Assembly (NCBI GenBank): GCA_903917755.1
Contig: CAIXBT010000321.1
Location: 1-32,355, forward strand
Source: an uncultured Bacteroidota bacterium
Lineage (GTDB): Bacteria > Bacteroidota > Bacteroidia > Chitinophagales > LD1
Reading direction: 5' to 3'
Length of the DNA stretch: 32,355 bases
Shown here: positions 1 through 8,501 of the stretch, in pieces
How the letters are laid out: the number at the start of each line of letters is the position of its first letter
Position numbering within the stretch: the stretch's first letter is position 1
Notes under the pieces: generated by a model
What the model was told of the DNA's origin: nothing
The model's input: the letters and a program-made list of their open reading frames with translations, nothing else
Database searches by the model: none
Program-made: the position numbers and the translations under genes

Positions 1-146
1 ATATGGATTCGGTTTAATGTGTAATTGAAAAAAGTGACAAGCTGAATTCAAGCTATATCCACAATAAATATCAGGCTGTGACAATGAAATTAATTCGCGA
101 TATTTTCATTCAGCATGTTTGTTTTGATACTTTTACCGAAAATAAT

Positions 147-722
147 ATGCTCATGACACACAGATCAATAATGACGGGCATGGCAATGCTTTTTTGCATA
201 GCGATGCTGTCGGTTGGTTGTAAGAAAAATTGTTCCTCAGTAGCCTGCCATGGCTATGGATATAATACATCTCTGGGTTACAGTATCTCTCAGTCAGAGG
301 TATGTACGAATGGTTCATGCTTCTGCCCGAATGGCCTCGAAGGCGATAGCTGTCATACTTTCAGTATCAATAAATTCATTCAGCCTACCAATACCTGGCA
401 GGTGTCGGATGGCTGTAGCGGCTATGGTTCCACTTACACAGTTTATCTGATCACCAGCACTTCAAACTATAACCTGTTTTACATAAACGGACTCTTCGGT
501 GGCGGGGCGCAGATAGAAGCCGATATCATATCAAATGGCAGCCATCAGGGAGTCAATCTGAATATACCGCCGCAGACCACACCATCAGGTACCATCAATT
601 CCGGTTCGGGTATTTACCAAACCAATGGCGGCATATATGGAAAGATCATTTTGACTTTGGACTACACATCAAACAGTACAGGCATAGAGTCAAACTGTAC
701 ACTCACCCTGTCTCAGTATTAG
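147..722 (+). CDS. EGF-like domain lipoprotein
   Basis: The protein carries a lipoprotein signal: a short basic start, a hydrophobic stretch and the lipobox LSVGC (Cys about residue 25 from this start). Export and lipid anchoring in the outer envelope are therefore likely. Next comes a Cys-rich segment ending CFCPNGLEGDSC, the typical closing pattern of an EGF-like domain, and then a roughly 120-residue Thr/Ser/Gly-rich region that should be beta-stranded. Small EGF-plus-beta lipoproteins of this kind are common in Bacteroidota, but I know of no assigned function. The ORF track begins at a GTG at 78. I prefer the ATG at 147 (153 or 171 are also possible) because the upstream residues would place charged sequence ahead of the signal peptide. 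Its stop lies one base before the start of the helicase gene, so the two are probably cotranscribed. Confidence 0.75.
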   Translation: MLMTHRSIMTGMAMLFCIAMLSVGCKKNCSSVACHGYGYNTSLGYSISQSEVCTNGSCFCPNGLEGDSCHTFSINKFIQPTNTWQVSDGCSGYGSTYTVYLITSTSNYNLFYINGLFGGGAQIEADIISNGSHQGVNLNIPPQTTPSGTINSGSGIYQTNGGIYGKIILTLDYTSNSTGIESNCTLTLSQY

Positions 723-723
723 T

Positions 724-2910
724 ATGGACTCACCGAGCTCTGAAAACACGATAAAAAAATGGGCTGAAAACTTCAAGGCTTCTGACTGGTTCACGACCAG
801 AGATGAAAAAACACGATTCAACTATTTCAAGGCACGCACACTGTATTATGGTTCTGTGGCTAAAGGCAATCAGCAGACGGGCTTTCAGCAGTGCTATATG
901 GAGTCGGCCACTACCGAGGCCAAAGGAGATAAGCAGGCAGTAGATATGGCCATAGACCTGCTGAAAAGTATAGGTGTGGAGGTGGCTGAGCAGAGTAATA
1001 TCACGGCTCAGAGCGGCAAGTTTCTGATGCTTTGCAATAATATTTTCAGGGCCTTCGCCAATCCTCGAAATCAGTATAATTTCAAACTGGCCGATCCTTT
1101 CGAATCCATCAGAGCTGATATGCATCAGCTGGCAGATATACTCACCGGCCAGACCAAGGCTCCTGAGGCTCCCAAGACAGAGAGCCAGTTTAACCGGTAT
1201 ATCAGCATACCGGAGGGCTATCTGAGTGACCCCTTCATCAGCGATCTTTTTAATAAAATAGAACGCAGTAGTGATAACTTTTTCATAACCGGAAAAGCCG
1301 GTACAGGCAAGTCCACCTTCCTTCATTTTCTCTCTCAGAATTCGAGGAAAAATGTAGTGATAGCTGCATATACGGGTATCGCGGCGATCAATGTGGGCGG
1401 CACCACCCTCAACTCATTGTTCATGCTGCCCTTCAGGCCGCTGCTGCCCCGCGATGAGGAGATCACTAAGTTTAGCAAGTGGAATCCGCGCAGGTCCATC
1501 ATTGCAAATATGGATACCCTCATCATAGACGAGGTGTCTATGGTGCGAGCGGATGTGCTGGAGGCAGTGGATCATTCGCTGCGTATCAATGGCGGCGACC
1601 CCTGCAGGCCATTCGGCGGCAAACAGGTGATACTGATCGGCGATGTATTTCAACTGCCCCCTGTGGTCAAGTCAGACAACCCTACTGAGTGGCAGATATT
1701 CGAAGAGGTGTATAAGACCCCCTACTTTTTCAGTGCGCCGAGTTTTAAGATGACGAAGTTTGAGTTTGTGGAATTTACTAAAATACACAGACAGTCTGAT
1801 GAGGATTTTAAAGAGATATTGAATAAGATCCGCATCGGCAATGTAGATGATGACGACCTCATGCCCATCAATAAGCGAGTGTATCCGAACTATGAGCCGC
1901 GTGATAAAGATTATGTGCTCACACTCGTGACCACTAACCGGCTGGCAGGCGATATAAATGATCGCAAACTCAATGAGATCAAGGAGCCGGAGTTTACCTA
2001 TAAGGCCGAGATAACGGGCGAGTTTGGTAAGGATAAATTTCCTACTGATGAGATACTGAAACTCAAAGCAGGTGCGCAGATCATCTTCATTCGCAATGAC
2101 ACTACTGTAGAGAAAAGTACAAAAGATAATAAGCGCCGCTGGGTGAACGGCACGATAGCCAAGATCCAGTCGCTTAAAGAAGATGAGATCGAGGTCGCAT
2201 TCGAAGATGGCAGCAGCTCTAAGATCAGCCGCGAAACATGGAACAATAATGTCTATAAGTGGAACCGCATGGAGCGGAAAATAGTGACGGAGACGGTCGG
2301 TACATTTTCGCAGTTTCCTATCAAGCTGTCCTGGGCCATCACCATACACAAAAGTCAGGGATTGACCTTCGACAAGATGGTGCTCAATATGGGCAGCGGG
2401 GCTTTCACACACGGGCAGACCTATGTAGCCCTTAGCAGGAGCCGATCACTGGCAGGATTGGCATTGAAGAAACCTATCACGACGCGAGACATCATCATAG
2501 ACGACAGGGTGCTTGATTTTTATAACAAGCATTTCACCTTCAATGATGAGTATCAGGAGTCACAGCAGAATCTTGAATTCATACTTGAGTTCTCAGATTT
2601 TTTTAAAGACCTGCTGGCCGTGCATTATTCTTTCACGGAGGAGCAATGGCTGAAATACAAGGGCATTCTTAATCACAAACTGGCTGGCAAGAAAAGTGAA
2701 ACAGATAAAAAGGTCTATCAGAAATTATCATTCGGAGAGATCAAGGCCATCATTCATGAGCGGGATGTGATTTTCAATCCATCATTTTGGAAAACCAATT
2801 TTGAGTATTTCTTCAATGATGGGGTGGTAGAGACTGTCATGGACTATCTGCTGGAACTGGATAAGATGATGAACCTGCGTGAAGATGAGCCGGAGTATGG
2901 AAAAGAGTAA
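724..2910 (+). CDS. Pif1-like superfamily 1 DNA helicase
   Basis: This is an ATP-dependent helicase of the Pif1/RecD-like SF1B group. The P-loop GKAGTGKST lies at residues 190-198 and is followed by the Pif1-typical AAYTGIAAINVGGTTLNS. Walker B is TLIIDEVSM (about 265-273), then GDVFQLPP. The C-terminal motor motif is ITIHKSQGLTFD, followed by YVALSRSRSL. Residues 1-165 and the last 120 residues match no domain I recognise; the tail may be an accessory DNA-binding part. At 728 residues it is in the usual range for Bacteroidota Pif1-like proteins. Roles known for the family are unwinding 5'-tailed DNA and G-quadruplexes during replication and repair. It starts right after the lipoprotein stop and ends 7 bases before the convergent folA stop. 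Confidence 0.9.
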   Translation: MDSPSSENTIKKWAENFKASDWFTTRDEKTRFNYFKARTLYYGSVAKGNQQTGFQQCYMESATTEAKGDKQAVDMAIDLLKSIGVEVAEQSNITAQSGKFLMLCNNIFRAFANPRNQYNFKLADPFESIRADMHQLADILTGQTKAPEAPKTESQFNRYISIPEGYLSDPFISDLFNKIERSSDNFFITGKAGTGKSTFLHFLSQNSRKNVVIAAYTGIAAINVGGTTLNSLFMLPFRPLLPRDEEITKFSKWNPRRSIIANMDTLIIDEVSMVRADVLEAVDHSLRINGGDPCRPFGGKQVILIGDVFQLPPVVKSDNPTEWQIFEEVYKTPYFFSAPSFKMTKFEFVEFTKIHRQSDEDFKEILNKIRIGNVDDDDLMPINKRVYPNYEPRDKDYVLTLVTTNRLAGDINDRKLNEIKEPEFTYKAEITGEFGKDKFPTDEILKLKAGAQIIFIRNDTTVEKSTKDNKRRWVNGTIAKIQSLKEDEIEVAFEDGSSSKISRETWNNNVYKWNRMERKIVTETVGTFSQFPIKLSWAITIHKSQGLTFDKMVLNMGSGAFTHGQTYVALSRSRSLAGLALKKPITTRDIIIDDRVLDFYNKHFTFNDEYQESQQNLEFILEFSDFFKDLLAVHYSFTEEQWLKYKGILNHKLAGKKSETDKKVYQKLSFGEIKAIIHERDVIFNPSFWKTNFEYFFNDGVVETVMDYLLELDKMMNLREDEPEYGKE

Positions 2911-2917
2911 GGGCTGA

Positions 2918-3427
2918 TCAAACAGCTATTCGCTTCAGCTCTATAAACTCAAAGTCATATTTATGTTTCTCATCGGCATGGATGAATTCGGTGCTAATGG
3001 TCTCCCATTTAGCAGGGTCGATGGCAGGAAAATGAGTGTCAGCCTCAGGAAAAGTATGATGTACGCGTGTCAGAAAAATTCTCTCAGTGACCGGCAAAAG
3101 GGTCCTGTATATTTCGCCGCCGCCTATGATCATGAGTTCTTCTTCGCCATTGTCTTTGGCGAATTTGATGCCGTCTTCAAGGCTTGTTACGTTTTTGCAG
3201 CCTTCATATTTCAGCGTAGCGTCCCTTGATACCACTATGTTTGGTCTGCCTGCCAGCGGGCGAAACTTAGGGGGAATGGATTCATAGGTCTTTCTGCCTA
3301 CGAGTACATGGTGTCCCCAGGTTATGTTTTTGAAATGGGTCATGTCTTTAGGCAGCACCCACAGCAGGTCGCCGCCGCCGCCTATTTCATTGTTCATTCC
3401 TACCGCTACTACTATTGTTATCATCAT
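2918..3427 (-). CDS. folA: dihydrofolate reductase
   Basis: The enzyme reduces dihydrofolate to tetrahydrofolate with NADPH in the cytoplasm, supplying one-carbon carriers for thymidylate, purine and methionine synthesis. At 169 residues it has the normal length of a chromosomal DHFR. Visible family landmarks are the N-terminal ITIVVAVGMNNEIG, the substrate-site segment LPKDMTHFK with the catalytic Asp, the cofactor motif VLVGRKTYESIP, and LMIIGGGEIYR near residue 100. The usual Pro-Trp before the catalytic segment reads Leu-Trp here, a modest variation. The start could be either of two adjacent ATGs (3427 or 3424). No thyA is next to it in this window. It converges on the helicase gene with only 7 bases between the stops. 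Confidence 0.95.
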   Translation of the reverse strand: MMITIVVAVGMNNEIGGGGDLLWVLPKDMTHFKNITWGHHVLVGRKTYESIPPKFRPLAGRPNIVVSRDATLKYEGCKNVTSLEDGIKFAKDNGEEELMIIGGGEIYRTLLPVTERIFLTRVHHTFPEADTHFPAIDPAKWETISTEFIHADEKHKYDFEFIELKRIAV

Positions 3428-3545
3428 GCGGATAAAGATAAAAATTTAGTGAGAAGAGCGGATTTATTGAATTTCATATATAGGATGTTCAATTATGAAT
3501 ATCGACTTTGTGTTGTGTTTTGATGGGAATCTGATATCATCGGAT

Positions 3546-3575
3546 TGTGGAAGAGTCAAATTTTTACTAAATTAG
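3546..3575 (+). promoter_or_regulatory. candidate Bacteroidota-type promoter for the RSH gene
   Basis: TTG (3546-3548), a 19-base spacer and TAAATTAG (3568-3575) match TTG-N17..23-TAnnTTTG with one mismatch in the -7 box. The box ends 5 bases before the preferred ATG at 3581, so the transcript would have almost no leader. The mismatch keeps this tentative. Confidence 0.3.
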
Positions 3576-3580
3576 CGAGA

Positions 3581-5845
3581 ATGGAAGTAGCGATCACCAC
3601 CGAACTGGATAATAACAATAAGCTTATACTCAAGCATTACAGGGCATTGCTGCGCACTCTGCGCAATAACACAACCCGTCAGGACAAAAAGAACATACGT
3701 GAGGCTTTTGAGCTGGCTATGGAGAGCCACAAGGATATGCGCCGCAAGTCGGGAGAGCCGTATATCATACATCCGCTCGATGTGGCTCGAGTGGCGAGCG
3801 AAGAAATAGGCCTCGATGTGACCTCGATCATCTGCGCACTGCTGCATGATGTAGTGGAAGATACAGATGTGACACTCGAAGAGATCGAACGCCATTTCAA
3901 TAAGGAAGTGGCCAAGATAGTAGATGGTCTGACCAAGATCTCAGGCATCTTTGACCTGAATAATAATAACTCATCCCTGCAGGCAGAGAACTTTCGCAAA
4001 CTGCTCCTGACACTCAATGATGACATACGTGTCATTCTCGTGAAGCTGGCTGACAGGCTGCATAATATGAGGACCCTCGACTCATTGAAACGAGATAAAC
4101 AGCTCAAGATAGCTTCCGAGACTTTGTTTCTCTATGCACCGCTCGCACATCGTATGGGTCTCTATGCTATCAAGACCGAACTGGAGGATCTCTCGCTGAA
4201 ATATACCGAACCCGATCTCTATAAGGACATAGCAAGACGATTGGCGGAGACCAAACGGGAGCGCAGCAAATTCATCAATGACTTCATCAAACCTATCAAA
4301 GAACTGCTTGAAAAAAAGGACTTCGATTTTGAAATATACGGGCGTCCAAAATCCATTTATTCTATCTACAATAAGATAAAGAACAAGGGTGTTCCTTTCG
4401 AAGAAATATACGACCTCTTTGCCATCCGCATCATTCTCAAATCTACTCCGGAGAAAGAAAAGGCGGATTGCTGGGCTGTCTATTCGACACTGACAGATAT
4501 TTACAAACCCAGTCCTGACCGTCTGCGCGACTGGCTCTCCAATCCTAAGACCAATGGCTATGAAGCGCTCCACACCACAGTGATGAGCAATACAGGTAAG
4601 TGGGTCGAAGTGCAGATACGTTCGGAGAGGATGCATGAGATAGCAGAAAAGGGTTTCGCCGCACACTGGAAGTATAAAGAGAACAGCGCCGACAATGCAC
4701 TCGACGAATGGTTGCAAAAGATCCGCAACGTACTGAGCAATGCTGACGGCAATGCACTCGATGTGGTCAATGATTTCAAGTATGAGTTATTCAGCGATGA
4801 GATATTTGTATTCACTCCTAAAGGTGACCTGAAGCGTGTACGCAAAGGTGCTACGGCACTGGACTTCGCCTTTGAGGTGCACTCGGCCATCGGCAAAAAA
4901 TGTATCGGGGCAAAGGTTAATACCAAACTCGTTCCCCTCAGCCACAAGCTGAAGAACGGTGACCAGGTGGAACTCCTCACATCCAATAAACAGGTGCCTA
5001 ATGAGGATTGGCTGAACTATGTGGTGACAGCTAAGGCCCGTTCGGTGATCAAGCAGGCGCTCAAAGAGGACAAACGCAAAATAGCTCTCGATGGCAAGGC
5101 TGAACTGGAGAAAAAACTGAAAGTGCTCAAGATGGAGGATAGTGAAGCTAATCTCATCCTCGTGATGAATTACTTTAAGGTGCTATCGCCCACAGAGCTC
5201 TATTATGACATAGCCGTAAGAAAACTGGACCTCGCTGCGCTCAATAAGCTGGATGTCATAGCCGGCAAGATCAAACTGCCTAAGGTAGTGACTGAGCAGA
5301 AATTGAGCCCGAGCGATATAGATGAAGCAGTAAAGGATGCACTGAAAAAGAATGCCGAACTCCTGATAATGGGAGAGAGCAGCGATAAGATAGATTATAA
5401 ATTCGCACCCTGCTGTAACCCCGTGCCGGGTGATGACGTCTTTGGATTTCTCACCGTCAGTGAGGGTATCAAGATACATCGTACCAACTGTCCCAATGCA
5501 GTACAACTGATGGCTAAATACAGCTATAGGATAGTGAAAACCAAATGGACCAAGCAGCACAACATAGCATTCCTGACAGGTATCAAGATCAATGGTATAG
5601 ATGATGTGGGTCTGGTCAATAAGATAACCAATGTCATCACCGGTCAGATGAATCTGAATATGCGCTCGGTGTCATTCGAGAGTGAGGATGGTATCTTCGA
5701 GGGCAATATCATGATCTATGTACATGACACTTCAGAGCTGGATGATCTGATAGCAAGGCTTGGCGCACTGGAGGGTATCCTGGGTGTAGAGCGTTATGAT
5801 ACGGAGGATAAGAACAACGATCAGGTCGTCACCGCGCGCAAATAG
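3581..5845 (+). CDS. bifunctional (p)ppGpp synthetase/hydrolase, RelA/SpoT family
   Basis: This long RSH protein makes and degrades the alarmone (p)ppGpp. The hydrolase (HD) domain is N-terminal and looks intact: IIHPLDVARV, LLHDVVEDTDV and KLADRLHNMRTL are all present. The synthetase domain follows with YGRPKSIYSIYNKI, YDLFAIRI, YEALHTTV and EVQIRSERMHEIAE, so both activities are expected. A TGS domain (about 385-450, DEIFVFTPKGDLKRV), a conserved-cysteine segment (APCCNPVPGDDV, then HRTNCPNA) and a C-terminal ACT domain complete the usual order. The ORF track starts at a TTG at 3545; I choose the ATG at 3581, giving MEVAITTEL and 754 residues. The 3' end overlaps the convergent DinB-fold gene by 25 bp. 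Bacteroidota genomes often have a single such SpoT-like enzyme. Confidence 0.95.
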   Translation: MEVAITTELDNNNKLILKHYRALLRTLRNNTTRQDKKNIREAFELAMESHKDMRRKSGEPYIIHPLDVARVASEEIGLDVTSIICALLHDVVEDTDVTLEEIERHFNKEVAKIVDGLTKISGIFDLNNNNSSLQAENFRKLLLTLNDDIRVILVKLADRLHNMRTLDSLKRDKQLKIASETLFLYAPLAHRMGLYAIKTELEDLSLKYTEPDLYKDIARRLAETKRERSKFINDFIKPIKELLEKKDFDFEIYGRPKSIYSIYNKIKNKGVPFEEIYDLFAIRIILKSTPEKEKADCWAVYSTLTDIYKPSPDRLRDWLSNPKTNGYEALHTTVMSNTGKWVEVQIRSERMHEIAEKGFAAHWKYKENSADNALDEWLQKIRNVLSNADGNALDVVNDFKYELFSDEIFVFTPKGDLKRVRKGATALDFAFEVHSAIGKKCIGAKVNTKLVPLSHKLKNGDQVELLTSNKQVPNEDWLNYVVTAKARSVIKQALKEDKRKIALDGKAELEKKLKVLKMEDSEANLILVMNYFKVLSPTELYYDIAVRKLDLAALNKLDVIAGKIKLPKVVTEQKLSPSDIDEAVKDALKKNAELLIMGESSDKIDYKFAPCCNPVPGDDVFGFLTVSEGIKIHRTNCPNAVQLMAKYSYRIVKTKWTKQHNIAFLTGIKINGIDDVGLVNKITNVITGQMNLNMRSVSFESEDGIFEGNIMIYVHDTSELDDLIARLGALEGILGVERYDTEDKNNDQVVTARK

Positions 5846-6336
5846 GTGATCAGGTCAGTACTCGATGACTGTTCATTTATTCCCAACTCTGTGATACCAT
5901 TAGCGCGAAGCTGAGTCACTATCTGCCCTCTGTGGAAGGTGCCATGATTGACTACATGATATAGTATCTCTTCGACAGTATTTGAATATGGCTTACCCTC
6001 CATATTCTTATATGAAATGGTACTCGTCAGAAAGTCTTCACCTTTGCTTTCCACAAAATCTTTCAGCGCTATGCAGTTGTCTATCCAACCAGCTATCAGG
6101 GTTTCCCTGTCGCCATCGAAACTATTGGAGGGCCAGTCACTTAGGCTTTCTCCCTGGAGTCTTTTGAGCCATACCAGCTCCGCATCCCAGATATGCAGGA
6201 TGGTTTTTTCGATAGTGGGGAAACTGCTGGCAGCTTCTTTTTTTAAGATAGATTCGTCTGCGGTTTCTATTATTTCTGATAACTTGGCAGTAGCCCAAAC
6301 GCTATAGTTCAGGTGTGTGAGCATGGTGTATGGCAT
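5821..6336 (-). CDS. DinB/YfiT-like four-helix-bundle protein
   Basis: The 171-residue sequence has the DinB-superfamily pattern: a start of the type LTHLNYSVWATAKL, a first metal-ligand His in ILHIWDAE (His48), and the pair NHGTFHRGQI (His131 and His135). The three His suggest a bound divalent metal. DinB-fold proteins include thiol-dependent transferases and many uncharacterised members, so the reaction cannot be named. The start may be 6336 or an internal ATG (Met5, 6324). Its 3' end lies inside the last 25 bp of the RSH gene on the opposite strand. Confidence 0.8.
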   Translation of the reverse strand: MPYTMLTHLNYSVWATAKLSEIIETADESILKKEAASSFPTIEKTILHIWDAELVWLKRLQGESLSDWPSNSFDGDRETLIAGWIDNCIALKDFVESKGEDFLTSTISYKNMEGKPYSNTVEEILYHVVNHGTFHRGQIVTQLRANGITELGINEQSSSTDLITYLRAVTT

Positions 6337-6369
6337 AAACGGGTATTTAGTAATTTAGAATAATTGACT

Positions 6370-7584
6370 ATGAGTAAAAATAAGAAAGATTTGAAGTTTG
6401 CCTCCATCGCATCGCAGGATAATATGCCATCTGAGGGTTATATCATGCCTCATACGGCACCATTGTATCTCTCATCGACCTATGTGTATGAATCTCCCGA
6501 AAAAGCGCAGGCAGTATTCAAGGGAAAAGAAAAAGCTTTCATTTACTCGCGCTGGAGCCACCCCAATGCAGAACTGGTAGAGAGAAAGATAGAGCAGATG
6601 GAGACTTTGGGTACGAATGATCAATGCCGGGCATTGCTTTTTTCATCAGGTATGGCAGCCATCTCGGCACTGTTTCAAACACTGATCAGACCGGGCGATT
6701 CTCTGCTTGTGCAGGGCAATATCTATGGCACTACAGTAGATTATATCAACCATGCAGCACAGCAGTTCGGACTGAAGGTATACTACGAAGATTTTAAAAA
6801 GCTCGATCAAATAGAGGCAATACTACAACGGGATAAGAAAGTAAAACTGGTATATACAGAGACACCCTCCAATCCCACTATCAATTGCTATGACCTGAAA
6901 GCCCTGTCGACTCTCGCACACAAATACAAAACAAGGATAGCGGTCGATAACACTTTCGCATCACCCTATCTGCAGCGTCCTCTGGAATATGGAGTGGATC
7001 TTGTGATTCATTCTTCTACCAAATATCTCAATGGTCATGGTTCGGGACTCAGCGGCCTGCTCATCGGCAGTGATATTGCATTTATGGATAAGGATGTGTG
7101 GAACATCAGAAAACTGCATGGCTCTATCTGTGCGCCTTTTGATGCATGGATGCTCAATATGGGTATGAAAACCCTCAGCCTGCGCATGCAGCAGCATTGC
7201 ATCAACGCTATGGCAGTGGCTAAGTGGCTGCAGGCACACAAGGCCATTTCAAAAGTCAACTATCTCGGGCTTGAGTCGCATCCAGATCATACATTGGCTA
7301 AGAAACAAATGAAAGACTATGGTGGGGTACTGAGCTTTGAGATGAAGAAAGGCTATAAAGCAGGAGAGAAGCTCATGAAGCAATTAAAATTTTGCAAACT
7401 TACCGCATCGCTTGGCACTACGGACACACTCATTCAGCATCCTGCATCGATGTCACACTATTTTGTTCCTAAAGAACAGCGCGAAAAATTCGGGATCACA
7501 GACGGACTTGTTCGTTTGTCTGTAGGTATCGAAGATGTGAGCGATATAATAGCAGATTTCGATCAGGCTTTAACTCATAAATAA
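6370..7584 (+). CDS. PLP-dependent trans-sulfuration enzyme (cystathionine gamma-synthase/lyase or methionine gamma-lyase type)
   Basis: This is a fold-type I PLP enzyme of the Cys/Met metabolism family. Visible features are the early YSRWSHPNAELVE (substrate/cofactor loop), SSGMAAISA and GNIYGTT (phosphate-binding region), YTETPSNPT, the cofactor Asp in IAVDNTFASP, and the Schiff-base lysine in IHSSTKYLNGHG (about residue 218). The C-terminal VRLSVGIEDVSDI is typical. The family includes cystathionine gamma-synthase, cystathionine lyases and methionine gamma-lyase; sequence reading alone does not separate them. The tracked start at 6364 is a TTG; the ATG at 6370 (MSKNKKDL) is more credible. 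Its TAA stop shares a base with the next ATG (TAATG), indicating translational coupling to the DUF72 gene. Confidence 0.88.
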   Translation: MSKNKKDLKFASIASQDNMPSEGYIMPHTAPLYLSSTYVYESPEKAQAVFKGKEKAFIYSRWSHPNAELVERKIEQMETLGTNDQCRALLFSSGMAAISALFQTLIRPGDSLLVQGNIYGTTVDYINHAAQQFGLKVYYEDFKKLDQIEAILQRDKKVKLVYTETPSNPTINCYDLKALSTLAHKYKTRIAVDNTFASPYLQRPLEYGVDLVIHSSTKYLNGHGSGLSGLLIGSDIAFMDKDVWNIRKLHGSICAPFDAWMLNMGMKTLSLRMQQHCINAMAVAKWLQAHKAISKVNYLGLESHPDHTLAKKQMKDYGGVLSFEMKKGYKAGEKLMKQLKFCKLTASLGTTDTLIQHPASMSHYFVPKEQREKFGITDGLVRLSVGIEDVSDIIADFDQALTHK

Positions 7585-8483
7585 TGGAATTCGGCAAAGT
7601 CCAGAATATAGACGAAGTAGATTTTACTTTTCCGCAAGATCATGCAGAAACGGGCAGGCTATTGTCATCTATCGGGAAAAAGAAAACACAAATTTACATA
7701 GGCTGTGCCAAATGGGGAAGACCTGACTGGATCGGCAAGATATATCCTAAAGGCACCAAAGCGACTGACTTCTTAAAACATTACACAAAGTTCTTCAACA
7801 CCATCGAGCTGAATGCTATGTTCTATCAGACATTCCCGCGATCGGTCACGGAGAAATGGGCAAGCTATTCAGATGATAGTTTTCGCTTTTGCCCCAAGAT
7901 GTCGCAGTATATCACTCACATCAAGCGTTTGAAAGGGGTAGATGCGGAGACGGATGCATTTCTCGATAGTTTATCCGGTTTTGGTGATAAATTGGGTCAT
8001 AGTTTTATTCAGTTTGATGAGAGATTCGGAACTAAAAATATAGATGCACTGAGAGACTATTTATCATATCTGCCCAAAGACTTCAAAGTCTGTGTAGAGT
8101 TCAGACACCCGGATTGGTTTAAAGAATCAATAGCAGCTCAGGAAGCTTTTGATATGCTTAGGCAAATGAAAGCGGGTACTGTGATCACAGATACATCTGG
8201 CAGACGCGATGTACTGCATATGCACCTGACCACATCGGTTGGGTTTATTCGTTTTGTGGGCAATAACCTCCATCCTACTGACTTCAGGAGGATCAATGAC
8301 TGGGTAGAGAGGATGAAACTATGGATAGATAGCGGTATCGAGACGATTTACTTTTTCATACATAATCACGAGGAACTTAACAGCCCTGAGCTGTGCAAAT
8401 ACACTATTCAACAACTGAATTCCGCAACGGGTTTCAACATTGCTGAGCCGAAACTGTTGAATGAAGAAATGTCATTATTCTAA
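7584..8483 (+). CDS. DUF72 family TIM-barrel-like protein
   Basis: The protein shows the DUF72 signature: an N-terminal YIGCAKWGRPDWIGKIYP, then FFNTIELNAMFYQTFP, FCPKMSQYITH, KVCVEFRHPDWF and a C-terminal YFFIHNHEEL. Members are predicted TIM-barrel proteins of unknown reaction, cytoplasmic, with conserved acidic and His residues near the barrel mouth. The length (299 residues) is somewhat above the common 240-280 because of about 30 extra N-terminal residues. Its ATG overlaps the stop of the trans-sulfuration gene by one base, so both are made from one mRNA. That pairing hints at a role in sulfur or small-molecule metabolism, but this is inference. Confidence 0.85.
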   Translation: MEFGKVQNIDEVDFTFPQDHAETGRLLSSIGKKKTQIYIGCAKWGRPDWIGKIYPKGTKATDFLKHYTKFFNTIELNAMFYQTFPRSVTEKWASYSDDSFRFCPKMSQYITHIKRLKGVDAETDAFLDSLSGFGDKLGHSFIQFDERFGTKNIDALRDYLSYLPKDFKVCVEFRHPDWFKESIAAQEAFDMLRQMKAGTVITDTSGRRDVLHMHLTTSVGFIRFVGNNLHPTDFRRINDWVERMKLWIDSGIETIYFFIHNHEELNSPELCKYTIQQLNSATGFNIAEPKLLNEEMSLF

Positions 8484-8501
8484 ATTGGCTTAATTCATCA
8501 A

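Noticed and set aside
53-62. DnaA-box-like sequence TATATCCACA near the left edge and the presence of dnaN as signs of an origin
   Set aside because: A single imperfect box, with no cluster, no dnaA and no strand-composition evidence; dnaN is often away from the origin in this phylum.
1672-2412. 246-aa minus-strand ORF opposite the Pif1-like helicase
   Set aside because: The opposite strand encodes conserved helicase motifs throughout; the antisense product has no recognisable domain.
3679-4107. Long minus-strand ORF inside the RSH gene (142 aa), and similar shadow ORFs elsewhere
   Set aside because: It lies fully inside a strongly recognisable gene on the other strand and its translation is low-complexity Ser/Arg-rich, typical of antisense frames.
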